Position numbers and translations under genes: made by a program. The notes beneath the pieces are model-generated. The model was not told where the DNA came from. It worked only from the letters and a program-made list of their open reading frames with translations, and did not search any database. A DNA stretch of 64,000 bases from Hydrangea macrophylla. Lineage: Eukaryota > Streptophyta > Magnoliopsida > Cornales > Hydrangeaceae. The stretch covers positions 11,399,218-11,463,217 of the forward strand of contig CM066982.1 of NCBI GenBank assembly GCA_033977485.1, in the 5' to 3' direction. Below are positions 53,735 to 64,000 of the stretch, piece by piece; the first letter of the stretch is position 1; each line of letters begins with the position of its first letter.

Positions 53735-53840
53735 GACGATCTGTTTGATTAATTACAAGGAGCTGTAGTGTTTTCAAAGATCGATATGCAATCAGGGTAT
53801 CATCAGTTACTTGTTTGAGAAGAAGATGTGCCGAAGACTG
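53735..53840 (+). pseudogene. Gypsy reverse transcriptase scrap
   Basis: About 35 codons readable as DDLFD-stop-LQGAVVFSKIDMQSGYHQLLV-stop-EEDVPKT. This matches the RT segment at 59047-59150 of the intact neighbour ([25 protein letters not shown]), with two stops. A remnant of an older gypsy element into which, or beside which, the 53956 element inserted. Confidence 0.85.
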
Positions 53841-54629
53841 TTAATGGTTATATCTTAGAAATTTTTTTATATGGATTTGGTTTTAGATAATTGAATGATT
53901 ATGTCCTAGATAAGAGTTCCTTTCGATCATGTTGAAGCTATGTCACTTCTGTTTTTGTAATAACCTGCATTTTCATGCATTATTATATTTAAAATTTTCA
54001 TTATCATTTGCATTATCATATTTAAAATTTAATATATATTGTCTGTTTATATGTTAATTCTTATGTGAAAAGTTTAATTCTTGACTAATTTCATAATTGA
54101 AATTTCTTTTGGGGTCAAAATGCAATTTGCATAAAAACTTGCAATACCTGTGTTAAATTTCAAAACTGTATTTCAAGACGGTGGAATTATTTCTTTTAAA
54201 CTCAAACTGTATTTTTATAAAATCAGAAAACTATTTCTAACGTTAAAATGAATTCTCTGTATTTTTGTGATAAACACCGTATCACGAAAATACCAGTGTA
54301 AGTTTAAAACTGTCCGCGCAGTGTTAAACTTCCACAGAATTTTGGAAGTAAATGATTGAACAAATTTATTTATACTCAATTATGAATGCTGATGCTTTTC
54401 CCTTAGGTCTTGTTTGGCAAATGTTGTAGTATGTGTGTTGTCCTTATGCCATAAGCTAGATTACCCAAACACACATTGACCCACCTCATCTCCACCTACC
54501 TCTTACTTTCAGCAGTGGAGAATAAAGGGCAGTGTATACACATCATATCTGCACATTCATGGTATTATATGGAGGTTAATGGAGATTGGGTGGAGAGTTA
54601 GGCCAATGTTTTCTTAGTGGGTATTTGAT

Positions 54630-54637
54630 TATATATA
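54630..54637 (+). promoter_or_regulatory. TATA box of the young Tekay-like LTR
   Basis: TATATATA followed by CACCCAACCACAC, about 675 bp into the LTR. Correct strand for gag-pol and identical in the 3' LTR at about 62343-62350. Confidence 0.6.
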
Positions 54638-54889
54638 CACCCAACCACACTACACATTCTGCACTTCCATCACAACACATTTCAGAATTCACAGAGAGTT
54701 TAGAGAGTGCAGAGAGTTCTTCAATTTCGTAGAAAGAGAGAGAAGAGCTCAATCCTCCATAGCCAAAGCTTGGAATTCGGGAATTTCGTAATTATATTTC
54801 TGTCTCAACAATTTCTTCAATCTATATCACGGTGAGTATTACTAACTCACTCCAAATGTAACTCATTCCTTATTTACTGATTTAGGTAG

Positions 54890-55290
54890 TTAATTTTAAC
54901 AGTAGCAGAATTTTGTTTTCAGATTTTTGTTAGGAAAACGAATGAAATTTAAGGTTCTGCCCGCGTTGTCCCAAGTAAAACTCGATTCTGCACACTTTTC
55001 GTCTAATGCAATTTTCTCAGATTTTGCACCGTTTGGGCAGAAAATGAGGATTACAGTAGCAGAAAAAGTATATTAGAAATTCAATCTAATATTTTCTCTT
55101 TTAATTTTAACAGTAGCAGAATTTTGTTTTCAGATTTTTGTTAGGAAAACGAATGAAATTTAAGGTTCTGCCCGCGTTGTCCCAAGCAAAACTCGATTTT
55201 GCACACTTTTCGTCTAATGCAATTTTCTCAGATTCTGCACCGTTTGGACAGAAAACGAGGATTTCAGTAGCAGTTTTTAGAATGCTATTA
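54890..55290. repeat. 211-bp direct duplication inside the LTR
   Basis: TTTTAACAGTAGCAGAATTT... (from about 54894) recurs 211 bp later with a few differences. Each unit includes TTTTTGTTAGGAAAACGAAT, CTGCCCGCGTTGTCCCAAG and GCACACTTTTCGTCTAATGC. The same double unit occurs in the 3' LTR, so it predates this insertion. Confidence 0.92.
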
Positions 55291-55502
55291 GTTATGTTTA
55301 AAATGATTAAGGCAATGAATTACGAATTTTCAATCCCCGTACGCGTATTGTTTCTTTAATTCTGTGAATTCCTTTATGTTTAAAGTTTGATGACATTCAT
55401 GTGGAGTCAGTTGTACATGCATGGTGAGTGTTGGTAGTGTGTAAAAGAGTAATGATAGTGTGGAAAAGAGTAATGATTGTGTGGAAAGAGTATGAGTTTG
55501 AG

Positions 55503-55580
55503 TTGTGGTTGTGGTTGTGGTTGTAGTTGTAATTGTGGCTGTGGTTATGGTTGTGGTTGTGGATGTGATTGTGGTTGGAG
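55503..55580. repeat. Degenerate (TGTGGT)n run
   Basis: About 12 hexanucleotide units, some altered to TGTAGT, TGTAAT and TGGCTG. It produces meaningless Val-rich and Thr/His/Asn-rich ORFs in several frames. Repeated in the 3' LTR at 63216-63293. Confidence 0.95.
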
Positions 55581-55625
55581 TTGAAAAAGAGGATGAGGGT
55601 GTCTTTGAAATGCGAAGGTGGCAAA

Positions 55626-55905
55626 AATGGACACTCCCTGACGCCCATGGAAGCGTTAAAGTGTGTGAAGCCGAACTTGGACACTCACTGGCACCCATGG
55701 AAGTGCTAAAGTGTGGCCTATAGACACTCCCTGAATGACTCGAGTCTGGATACCTGTGTGGGGGTTGCCCCGGTATTTGCATGGCGGTTAGGGTATTCAA
55801 AGTGTGAGGCATTGGACACTCCCTGGTACCCCGGACCAAAGTGTGAGGCAAACTGGACACTCCCTGGCGCCCCGTTGCTAAAGTGTGGCTATCTTAGTAT
55901 TTCAA
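55626..55905. repeat. GGACACTCCCTGG ... AAAGTGTG repeats
   Basis: Five copies of GACACTCCCTG (or ...CTCACTGG) at about 55629, 55679, 55723, 55814 and 55856. Most are followed by a short GC-rich stretch and AAAGTGTG. Spacing varies between about 42 and 91 bp. Conserved in the 3' LTR. Confidence 0.85.
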
Positions 55906-56578
55906 AGATACCAGGAGTAGGATAGAGGGTTGTTGGGTGTTGTCGAGAGAAAAGAGTCGGATAGATGAGATGGTGCATTATTCTCATACACGGTCACATA
56001 TGTGTGAAATTATCTTTTAAATAATGTTGTGGTTGTTTTCTAAAACGAGCTTTTTTTTATCATAAATATAAACTTGTGGTATTTAAATGGAAATGGGAAA
56101 AAGGTAAATGAGTATGTTTTACATTCAGAGTTATGTTTTTAATACTCACCAGCTTCTTGAAGCTGACGGCGTTGATGCGTCCTGGACATTCGTGTTCAGG
56201 CTTTGCAGGTTATAATCAGGATGAACCATATGACTATGCTAATTGAGATCAACTGCTGAGAAGAGAATTTACTTTTATATGCTTTATGTTTATGTGCTTT
56301 AAGATATGATTTGGTTTTGTAATAAGGATGACTGTAATAGACTTTAAGTTATTGTTTTATTTTAAGGCGGTCTGTGCCTTAGTTAACCCCGTACCATAAG
56401 TTGTAATAAGTTAGAAAAATTTTTATGAGCCCTGTTTGCCCTACTCTGATTAATAGTTTTATGTTGTTAGAAGTTTTTGGGACGGAATCGATCCTTCAAA
56501 CTGTCGCGACCTACGGGTCCATAAAGGAAATTAAACGCTTTCCATATTTATGCTACGTCGGGGCGTGACAGGATTTGG

Positions 56579-56591
56579 TGGTATCAGAGCC
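56579..56591 (+). promoter_or_regulatory. Primer binding site, initiator tRNA-Met
   Basis: TGGTATCAGAGCC, complementary to the 3' end of initiator tRNA-Met, eight bases after the LTR end. Standard for this lineage. Confidence 0.95.
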
Positions 56592-57147
56592 ATAGGTTTT
56601 CTAGATTGACCAGGCTCAGTTTTTCACGCCATAGATTAGTGACATAGGTTACCCTTAAGTTTTACTAAGCTATATAACCAAGTTCTAGTTTTAGTTTAGT
56701 ACGGATTACCCTTAGTTCAGAAACTAAAATTCTAAGTTGGTTTTATCATAGAAATGATTACCCGTTTGTCTTGTCACATCGACAAGAATGATAGCAATTT
56801 CCATATACCTTCAGACATATCCATTTAGGATTAGCCGAGATAGCCATATTTTACGATGCCCCTACAGACATATAGTAGCCGAGTTTCTAAGGAGTTAAAG
56901 CATACCATAACCCTCATTAATAGCTTAGGCACTGACGAACTTCCTAAGTCAAATCTTGGAAAAGTCAGTATGGCCCACAACCAGAGTCTAGAGGATAAGA
57001 ATACAACCTCTTTGCTATTAGACAGCCCTAGTTCGAATACGTGTTATATGTACTCAATATATATTTTATTGTATGCTTATGTGATAATACGAGTATGTGA
57101 TATAGTGATAAATACTCCTTTGAAAATTTTCGTCATAGTACTGTTGC
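56592..57147 (+). other. Leader of the young Tekay-like element
   Basis: About 560 bp between the PBS and the gag-pol ORF. It contains an upstream ORF (56856-57185, 109 codons) overlapping the gag start in another phase, with no recognisable domain. It could be a translated upstream ORF or chance. Confidence 0.6.
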
Positions 57148-60100
57148 ATGCATGTTTCTCATTCTACTACCCCTATCATGCATAGAATGGCTGGAAGACC
57201 AAGGAGGAACAGAAATCTGATTGAAGGAGCGCCCGAGGCTGCCGACCCCACGGGAATATTTGAAGCTTTTATCAGACGTCTCGAGAGGGTTAGTAATGCG
57301 AATGAAAACCAACGAGACCGCCAGACGGGAGATAAGCTGCTGGAGAGATTCCGTGCGCTCAGACCCGAGCAATTTGCGGGTACCACGGATCCCTGGAAGG
57401 CAGAACAATGGTTAAGACAGATGGACCGCATGTTTGAAGCTGTCCAATGCAACGAGATGGACAAAAGGAGATTGGCTACTTTTCAACTAACCGACGCCGC
57501 TGCAGATTGGTGGGACTCGGTCATAGCCACTATCGGAAACACCGCTGCTATGGGGATGACATGGACGGCGTTCAAAGGGAGATTCCTGGAGAAGTACTTT
57601 CCGGCTACGGAGAGGCACAGAAGAGAGAAGGAGTTTATGGATCTGACGCAAGGAACCAAGACGGTGCAAGAGTATACCACACAGTTCGAGAGGCTGTCAC
57701 GGTTTGCCCCGCACATGGTTGATACTGAGGAGAAGAAGATCCGGAAGTATAACCAAGGGTTGGCACCGCAGATTCGTCGCCTGACTCTCGGCCACCTAGA
57801 CAAATCGTTTGAAGGACTAGTCGGCCTGGCTACCGACCTGGAAGAAGATGCAAGAGTATACCGTAAACAATTCGAATTCCGACCGCCTCAGAGGGGTAAT
57901 TTTGGGAATAGACCACCAATGAATCGTACCCAAGGGCAGAAGAGGAACTTTGATGGGAGCAAGAAGGCACAAGCTATTACCCATCCGACTCAACCCCGAG
58001 TAGGAGAAGGAAGTAGTGGAGTAAAGTGCTTCAACTGTGGCAATCCTGGACATGTGGCTCGGGACTGCAGGGCACCAAGGCGTGCTGCTCAGCCAGGAAT
58101 AGTCTGCTTCAACTGTGGTGAACCAGGTCACATCAGCAGGTTCTGCACTGCTCCTAAGCAAGCGACTTATGGACAACAGGGTCAGACCCGCTTGAATGCT
58201 GTTATTCCTGATGCCGCGGGTGATGATGGAGCTGCATATGAAGATGGAGATCTTGGAGAAGTTCAACCTGATCAGCAAGCAGTGGAAGGTACATTGACTC
58301 TATTTAACTCCCATGTTAGAGTATTATTTGATACGGGTGCTGCTCTTTCATTCATATCCATTAATACAATTCGGAGATTGGGTATCTTACCTCATCGCTT
58401 AGAGAAAGCTTTGAAGGCTACATCACCAATAGGAGCTGCGGTCAGTTTAGGACATGTATGCAAGGATTGTCCTCTACGGATTGGAGACCGAGAAATCCCT
58501 GCAAGGTTGATCGTCCTATCGATGAAGGAGTTCGACATAATCCTAGGAATGGATTGGCTGTCTCAGAATCAAGTGAAGTTGGATTGCGCGAGGAAGAGAA
58601 TTACATTCTCCGACAATGAGAATCAACCCTTTGATTTTCAATGTAACCCTTCGGGAGATATGTTCCTCACAAGATGTTTAGCCAACATCGAAGTCGTCAG
58701 TACAGAGGTGACAGCATCATCTATACCTGTAGTCAAGGACTTCGAAGAAGTATTTCAAGACATTTCTGGATTACCGCCCGAGAGAAGTATAGAGTTCTGT
58801 ATTGAGCTTATACCGGGTACCGTACCAATTACCAAGGTTCCCTACAGAATGGCCCCCACAGAACTGCTAGAATTAAAGGGACAAGTACAAGAGCTCGAGA
58901 ACCTAGGTTTTGTACGTCCAAGTACATCGCCTTGGGGAGCACCGGTGTTATTTGTGAAGAAGAAGGACGGGACGCTCAGGCTGTGTATCGACTACAGAGA
59001 ATTGAATCGAGTGACAATCAAGAACAAGTATCCTTTGCCTCGGATCGACGATTTATTTGATCAACTACAAGGAGCTACGATATTTTCCAAGATAGACCTA
59101 AGGTCGGGGTATCATCAGTTGAGGGTACGGAAGGAAGACATACCTAAGACTGCTTTCAGAACCCGATATGGTCATTATGAATTTCTGGTGATGCCGTTTG
59201 GATTAACGAACGCCCCGGCAGTGTTTATGGATCTGATGAACAGAGTATTCAAGCCTTATTTAGATCAGTTTGTCATCGTCTTTATTGATGATATTTTGAT
59301 CTATTCTAAGTCAAGAGAAGAACACGAGCAACATCTTCGGATTACGATGCAGACGCTTAAGGACCACCACTTGTATGCCAAGTTCAGTAAGTGTGAGTTC
59401 TGGTTGCAAGAAGTTAAATTTTTGGGACACAAGGTGTCATCTCAAGGAATTTCTGTGGATTCGTCCAAGACCGATGCTGTATCCAACTGGGTTAGGCCAA
59501 GCAACCCTACAGAAGTTCGGAGTTTTCTTGGACTCGCAGGCTATTACAGGAAATTTGTTGAGGGATTCTCCAAGATAGCTGCACCATTGACTGGGTTGAC
59601 AAAGAAGAATTTGAAATTCGAATGGACAGAGAAGCATGAGCGAGCCTTTCTAGAGTTGAAAGAGAGACTCACTACCGCACCAGTACTAGCAATACCCAAG
59701 CCTGGTGAGAAGTTCACTATCTTTAGTGACGCATCATATCAAGGACTAGGGTGTGTACTTATGCAAGATGACAGAGTTATAGCCTATGGATCCAGGCAGC
59801 TGAAGCCGAATGAGTTGAACTATCCTATTCATGATTTGGAGTTGGCAGCAGTGGTTTTTGCACTCAAGATTTGGAGACATTATCTCTACGGTGAGAAGTT
59901 TGATTTGTTCTCCGATCACAAGAGTCTGAAGTATTTGTTCACACAGAAAGAGTTGAACATGAGGCAGCGCAGATGGATGGAGTTGATCAAAGATTACGAC
60001 TTCACGTTGGAATACCACCCTGGTAAAGCTAATGTGGTCGCTGATGCTTTGAGTAGGCAGACTCGGGAGACGATCGCCTCCTTAATGGTTAGAGAGTGGC

Positions 60101-61623
60101 GAGCTTTGGAGACGTTGGTGGAGTTCGATGTACAGAGTGCTGAAAGAGGAGAAGGACAACTTTTTGGATGTCTTATCCTACAGCCTGTTCTTATCGACCG
60201 CGTTATTGAAGCTCAGAAAGAAGATGAGAAGTTTCAGACATGGTTTGTAAAAATGTCAGAAAAATACCCGACCGAATGGAAGGTGGGGAGTGACGGAGGG
60301 TATCGATGCAGAGACAGATTATGTGTACCAGATTGTGGGAATTTGAGAAAAGATATTCTGGAAGAAGCACATAAATCAAGGTATACAGTTCACCCGGGAG
60401 GAACTAAGATGTATAAAGATTTGAAGAGAAATTTCTGGTGGGAAGGCATGAAGAAGGATGTGGCCGAGTTTGTATCCAAGTGTTTGACGTGTCAGCAAGT
60501 CAAGGCCGAACATCAGAGACCGTCAGGATTGTTGCAACCGCTACCTATTCCTGGTTGGAAGTGGGAGCACATTACGATGGATTTTGTAGTAGGATTGCCC
60601 CGGTCGCAACAGAATCATGACGCTATTTGGGTAATTGTGGATCGATTGACGAAGTCAGCTCATTTTATTGCTTACAGTATGACATACCCGGTGGAAAAGA
60701 TGAGCCGGATGTACATACAACAAGTTGTGCGACTTCACGGTGCACCTGTATCGATTGTGTCAGACCGTGACGCACGTTTTACTTCTGGATTTTGGGAAAG
60801 TCTGCAAGAAGCTATGGGAACTTCACTCAAGATGAGTACTGCTTTTCACCCTCAGACAGATGGGCAAACTGAGCGTGTTAATCAGATCATGGAGGATATG
60901 CTTAGGGCTTGTGTGATCGATTTTGAAGAATCTTGGGAGACACACTTGCCTTTGGTTGAATTTGCCTATAACAATAGTTATCACGCGAGTATCGGTATGG
61001 CTCCGTTCGAGGCACTGTACGGACGACCGTGTCGTTCTCCATTGTGTTGGGCAGAAGTTGGTGATACAGAGTTGTTGGGACCGGATTTGGTTAGAGAAAC
61101 CAACGAGAAGATTTCCTCGGTCAAGGAAAGGATGAGAACCGCTCAGAGCAGGTATAAGAGTTATGCTGATCGGCGCCGGAAAGATCTGGAGTTTAGTGTT
61201 GGAGATCACGTACTTCTTAAGGTTTCACCAACACGAGGAGTAGTACGCTTTGGTCTCAAGAGAGGGAAGTTAGCTCCGCGTTTTATTGGACCGTTTGAGA
61301 TTTTGGAACGTATCGGGAAAGTGGCCTATCAGCTGGCGCTACCACCGAAGATGTCTGGGGTTCACAACGTGTTTCACGTGAGTATGTTGAGGAAATACAT
61401 ACGAGATCCCTCGCACGTGGTTAGTTATGACGACATTGAGACGAGTCATAACGTTTCTTACAAGGAGAGACCTGTGAAGATTTTGGATCAGAGTATCAAG
61501 AAGCTGAGGAATAAGGATATCCCGTTGGTGAAGGTTCAGTGGAATCACCATGACGAGAATGAAGCCTCGTGGGAAGTTGAAGCTGATATGAGGAAGAAGT
61601 ACCCGGAGTTGTTTCATGACTAG
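57148..61623 (+). CDS. Gag-Pol polyprotein of the young Tekay-like chromovirus
   Basis: 1491 codons with no interruption. The second in-frame ATG at 57187 ([10 protein letters not shown]) is the likelier start; the 13 residues before it look like leader. Gag domain about residues 85-215 ([29 protein letters not shown]). Two zinc knuckles: [14 protein letters not shown] (294) and [14 protein letters not shown] (320). Protease [10 protein letters not shown] with Asp395. RT with [22 protein letters not shown] and active site FIDDIL (Asp714-715). RNase H with [12 protein letters not shown] and [10 protein letters not shown]. Integrase finger from His1075 ([12 protein letters not shown]) and DDE triad Asp1145, Asp1206, Glu1242 with 60 and 35 residues between. 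The C-terminus has the [10 protein letters not shown] module and a chromodomain-like tail ([18 protein letters not shown]), thought to guide integration into heterochromatin. All catalytic residues are present. Confidence 0.97.
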   Translation: MHVSHSTTPIMHRMAGRPRRNRNLIEGAPEAADPTGIFEAFIRRLERVSNANENQRDRQTGDKLLERFRALRPEQFAGTTDPWKAEQWLRQMDRMFEAVQCNEMDKRRLATFQLTDAAADWWDSVIATIGNTAAMGMTWTAFKGRFLEKYFPATERHRREKEFMDLTQGTKTVQEYTTQFERLSRFAPHMVDTEEKKIRKYNQGLAPQIRRLTLGHLDKSFEGLVGLATDLEEDARVYRKQFEFRPPQRGNFGNRPPMNRTQGQKRNFDGSKKAQAITHPTQPRVGEGSSGVKCFNCGNPGHVARDCRAPRRAAQPGIVCFNCGEPGHISRFCTAPKQATYGQQGQTRLNAVIPDAAGDDGAAYEDGDLGEVQPDQQAVEGTLTLFNSHVRVLFDTGAALSFISINTIRRLGILPHRLEKALKATSPIGAAVSLGHVCKDCPLRIGDREIPARLIVLSMKEFDIILGMDWLSQNQVKLDCARKRITFSDNENQPFDFQCNPSGDMFLTRCLANIEVVSTEVTASSIPVVKDFEEVFQDISGLPPERSIEFCIELIPGTVPITKVPYRMAPTELLELKGQVQELENLGFVRPSTSPWGAPVLFVKKKDGTLRLCIDYRELNRVTIKNKYPLPRIDDLFDQLQGATIFSKIDLRSGYHQLRVRKEDIPKTAFRTRYGHYEFLVMPFGLTNAPAVFMDLMNRVFKPYLDQFVIVFIDDILIYSKSREEHEQHLRITMQTLKDHHLYAKFSKCEFWLQEVKFLGHKVSSQGISVDSSKTDAVSNWVRPSNPTEVRSFLGLAGYYRKFVEGFSKIAAPLTGLTKKNLKFEWTEKHERAFLELKERLTTAPVLAIPKPGEKFTIFSDASYQGLGCVLMQDDRVIAYGSRQLKPNELNYPIHDLELAAVVFALKIWRHYLYGEKFDLFSDHKSLKYLFTQKELNMRQRRWMELIKDYDFTLEYHPGKANVVADALSRQTRETIASLMVREWRALETLVEFDVQSAERGEGQLFGCLILQPVLIDRVIEAQKEDEKFQTWFVKMSEKYPTEWKVGSDGGYRCRDRLCVPDCGNLRKDILEEAHKSRYTVHPGGTKMYKDLKRNFWWEGMKKDVAEFVSKCLTCQQVKAEHQRPSGLLQPLPIPGWKWEHITMDFVVGLPRSQQNHDAIWVIVDRLTKSAHFIAYSMTYPVEKMSRMYIQQVVRLHGAPVSIVSDRDARFTSGFWESLQEAMGTSLKMSTAFHPQTDGQTERVNQIMEDMLRACVIDFEESWETHLPLVEFAYNNSYHASIGMAPFEALYGRPCRSPLCWAEVGDTELLGPDLVRETNEKISSVKERMRTAQSRYKSYADRRRKDLEFSVGDHVLLKVSPTRGVVRFGLKRGKLAPRFIGPFEILERIGKVAYQLALPPKMSGVHNVFHVSMLRKYIRDPSHVVSYDDIETSHNVSYKERPVKILDQSIKKLRNKDIPLVKVQWNHHDENEASWEVEADMRKKYPELFHD

Positions 61624-61631
61624 TTAGTCTT

Positions 61632-61668
61632 GATTTCGGGGACGAAATCCTGTTTAAGGGGGGAAGGG
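61632..61668 (+). promoter_or_regulatory. Conserved hairpin and polypurine tract
   Basis: GATTTCG (61632-61638), loop GGGA, CGAAATC (61643-61649), then AAGGGGGGAAGGG (61656-61668) up to the 3' LTR. The stem matches the one at 19693-19710 with the outermost pair changed from A:T to G:C on both sides. Confidence 0.85.
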
Positions 61669-64000
61669 TGTAATAACCTGCATTTTCATGCATTATTATA
61701 TTTAAAATTTTCATTATCATTTGCATTATCATATTTAAAATTTAATATATATTGTCTGTTTATATGTTAATTCTTATGTGAAAAGTTTAATTCTTGACTA
61801 ATTTCATAATTGAAATTTCTTTTGGGGTCAAAATGCAATTTGCATAAAAACTTGCAATACCTGTGTTAAATTTCAAAACTGTATTTCAAGACGGTGGAAT
61901 TATTTCTTTTAAACTCAAACTGTATTTTTATAAAATCAGAAAACTATTTCTAACGTTAAAATGAATTCTCTGTATTTTTGTGATAAACACCGTATCACGA
62001 AAATACCAGTGTAAGTTTAAAACTGTCCGCGTAGTGTTAAACTTCCACAGAATTTTGGAAGTAAATGATTGAACAAATTTATTTATACTCAATTATGAAT
62101 GCTGATGCTTTTCCCTTAGGTCTTGTTTGGCAAATGTTGTAGTATGTGTGTTGTCCTTATGCCATAAGCTAGATTACCCAAACACACATTGACCCACCTC
62201 ATCTCCACCTACCTCTTACTTTCAGCAGTGGAGAATAAAGGGCAGTGTATACACATCATATCTGCACATTCATGGTATTATATGGAGGTTAATGGAGATT
62301 GGGTGGAGAGTTAGGCCAATGTTTTCTTAGTGGGTATTTGATTATATATACACCCAACCACACTACACATTCTGCACTTCCATCACAACACATTTCAGAA
62401 TTCACAGAGAGTTTAGAGAGTGCAGAGAGTTCTTCAATTTCGTAGAAAGAGAGAGAAGAGCTCAATCCTCCATAGCCAAAGCTTGGAATTCGGGAATTTC
62501 GTAATTATATTTCTGTCTCAACAATTTCTTCAATCTATATCACGGTGAGTATTACTAACTCACTCCAAATGTAACTCATTCCTTATTTACTGATTTAGGT
62601 AGTTAATTTTAACAGTAGCAGAATTTTGTTTTCAGATTTTTGTTAGGAAAACGAATGAAATTTAAGGTTCTGCCCGCGTAGTCCCAAGTAAAACTCGATT
62701 CTGCACACTTTTCGTCTAATGCAATTTTCTCAGATTTTGCACCGTTTGGGCAGAAAATGAGGATTACAGTAGCAGAAAAAGTATATTAGAAATTCAATCT
62801 AATATTTTCTCTTTTAATTTTAACAGTAGCAGAATTTTGTTTTCAGATTTTTGTTAGGAAAACGAATGAAATTTAAGGTTCTGCCCGCGTTGTCCCAAGC
62901 AAAACTCGATTTTGCACACTTTTCGTCTAATGCAATTTTCTCAGATTCTGCACCGTTTGGACAGAAAACGAGGATTTCAGTAGCAGTTTTTAGAATGCTA
63001 TTAGTTATGTTTAAAATGATTAAGGCAATGAATTACGAATTTTCAATCCCCGTACGCGTATTGTTTCTTTAATTCTGTGAATTCCTTTATGTTTAAAGTT
63101 TGATGACATTCATGTGGAGTCAGTTGTACATGCATGGTGAGTGTTGGTAGTGTGTAAAAGAGTAATGATAGTGTGGAAAAGAGTAATGATTGTGTGGAAA
63201 GAGTATGAGTTTGAGTTGTGGTTGTGGTTGTGGTTGTAGTTGTAATTGTGGCTGTGGTTATGGTTGTGGTTGTGGATGTGATTGTGGTTGGAGTTGAAAA
63301 AGAGGATGAGGGTGTCTTTGAAATGCGAAGGTGGCAAAAATGGACACTCCCTGACGCCCATGGAAGCGTTAAAGTGTGTGAAGCCGAACTTGGACACTCA
63401 CTGGCACCCATGGAAGTGCTAAAGTGTGGCCTATAGACACTCCCTGAATGACTCGAGTCTGGATACCTGTGTGGGGGTTGCCCCGGTATTTGCATGGCGG
63501 TTAGGGTATTCAAAGTGTGAGGCATTGGACACTCCCTGGTACCCCGGACCAAAGTGTGAGGCAAACTGGACACTCCCTGGCGCCCCGTTGCTAAAGTGTG
63601 GCTATCTTAGTATTTCAAAGATACCAGGAGTAGGATAGAGGGTTGTTGGGTGTTGTCGAGAGAAAAGAGTCGGATAGATGAGATGGTGCATTGTTCTCAT
63701 ACACGGTCACATATGTGTGAAATTATCTTTTAAATAATGTTGTGGTTGTTTTCTAAAACGAGCTTTTTTTTATCATAAATATAAACTTGTGGTATTTAAA
63801 TGGAAATGGGAAAAAGGTAAATGAGTATGTTTTACATTCAGAGTTATGTTTTTAATACTCACCAGCTTCTTGAAGCTGACGGCGTTGATGCGTCCTGGAC
63901 ATTCGTGTTCAGGCTTTGCAGGTTATAATCAGGATGAACCATATGACTATGCTAATTGAGATCAACTGCTGAGAAGAGAATTTACTTTTATATGCTTTAT
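61669..64000 (+). mobile_element. 3' LTR of the young Tekay-like element (cut by window end)
   Basis: Begins TGTAATAACCTGC and is colinear with the 5' LTR at an offset of 7713 bp. About 283 bp are missing beyond the window. Differences noted by eye: GCGCAG/GCGTAG near 62029, GCGTTG/GCGTAG near 62680, and ATTATT/ATTGTT near 63692. Confidence 0.95.

Larger units (their letters stand above)
53956..56570 (+). mobile_element. 5' LTR of the young Tekay-like element
   Basis: TGTAATAACCTGC...GGGGCGTGACA. TATATATA at 54630-54637 is the likely promoter, giving a start near 54660. It contains a 211-bp direct duplication (about 54890-55290), a TGTGGT hexanucleotide run (55503-55580) and a set of GGACACTCCCTGG repeats (55626-55905). 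A donor-like CACG/GTGAGT (54828-54837) and an acceptor-like CTTTGCAG/GTT (56201-56211) could bound a leader intron. Unusually long threonine/histidine-rich ORFs on the minus strand come from the hexanucleotide run and are not genes. Confidence 0.95.
53956..64000 (+). mobile_element. Young Tekay-like Ty3/gypsy retrotransposon, apparently intact
   Basis: 5' LTR 53956-56570 (2615 bp), PBS for initiator tRNA-Met (56579-56591), one gag-pol ORF (57148-61623), hairpin and PPT, then a 3' LTR from 61669 that is cut by the window end after 2332 bp. The visible LTR overlap differs by only about three bases by eye. The single ORF with all catalytic motifs and the chromodomain-like tail mark a recently inserted, potentially mobile chromovirus. 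The right TSD is beyond the window; the five bases left of the element are GTTTT. Confidence 0.95.

Noticed and set aside
55330..55860. 176-codon minus-strand ORF rich in Thr, and Asn/His- and Val-rich partners (again at 63043-63573)
   Set aside because: Low-complexity translation of the TGTGGT run in the LTR; all frames are open there because the repeat lacks stops.

Overview
This window is plant nuclear DNA, almost certainly from a seed plant and most likely a eudicot. It is dominated by LTR retrotransposons of plant-specific lineages: Athila, Tat with a second RNase H, Tekay-like chromoviruses, and Ty1/copia primed by initiator tRNA-Met. Only one ordinary host gene is recognisable, a pectin methylesterase/invertase inhibitor (PMEI) at 35567-36202. 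The species cannot be named from the sequence. There are no bacterial-style operons, ribosome binding sites or CRISPR arrays.

Layout from left to right. (1) 1-~7514: 5' part of a minus-strand Athila-type element (gag, protease, RT, RNase H, start of integrase), broken by two frameshifts and one stop. Its PBS matches tRNA-Asp and its long 5' LTR carries a tRNA-like Pol III-type unit. This element interrupts (2) an old plus-strand Tekay-like gypsy element (~7515-22009) with five in-frame stops. That element is also split by (3) a young, apparently intact minus-strand copia element (9332-18024) with 1496-bp LTRs, TSD CTTAG and a 1329-codon gag-pol ORF. (4) 23446-34703: a Tat-type element (minus, TSD GTGAG) whose gag-pol is broken, but which carries an uninterrupted 503-codon plant-mobile-domain (PMD) gene on the opposite strand, next to the 3' LTR and behind its own TATA box. 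(5) The PMEI gene. (6) A solo gypsy LTR (36622-40051, TSD TTGCC) interrupted by a solo copia-like LTR (38146-39466, TSD TTAAC). (7) 41536-53950: a graveyard of LTR pieces. It includes a minus-strand LTR at 44531-45140 followed by a decayed antisense extra gene resembling the 'putative gypsy type transposon' domain, an Athila protease fragment, and a gypsy RT scrap. (8) 53956-64000: a very young plus-strand Tekay-like element with a single 1491-codon gag-pol ORF and nearly identical LTRs; the 3' LTR runs off the window.

How the parts relate. Each complete element follows the order LTR, PBS, gag, protease, RT, RNase H, integrase, PPT, LTR (copia: integrase before RT). The nesting gives a relative history: the decayed Tekay copy is oldest; the Athila and copia copies landed in it later; the Tat element (LTRs about 1% apart by eye) and the copia element (about 0.7%) are recent; the 53956 element (about 0.1%) is youngest. 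Points that stand out are two antisense extra genes sitting beside 3' LTRs in minus-strand elements, short palindromic motif arrays specific to different LTR families, a conserved hairpin with a compensatory change just before the PPT of the two Tekay-like elements, and possible leader introns within their LTRs.
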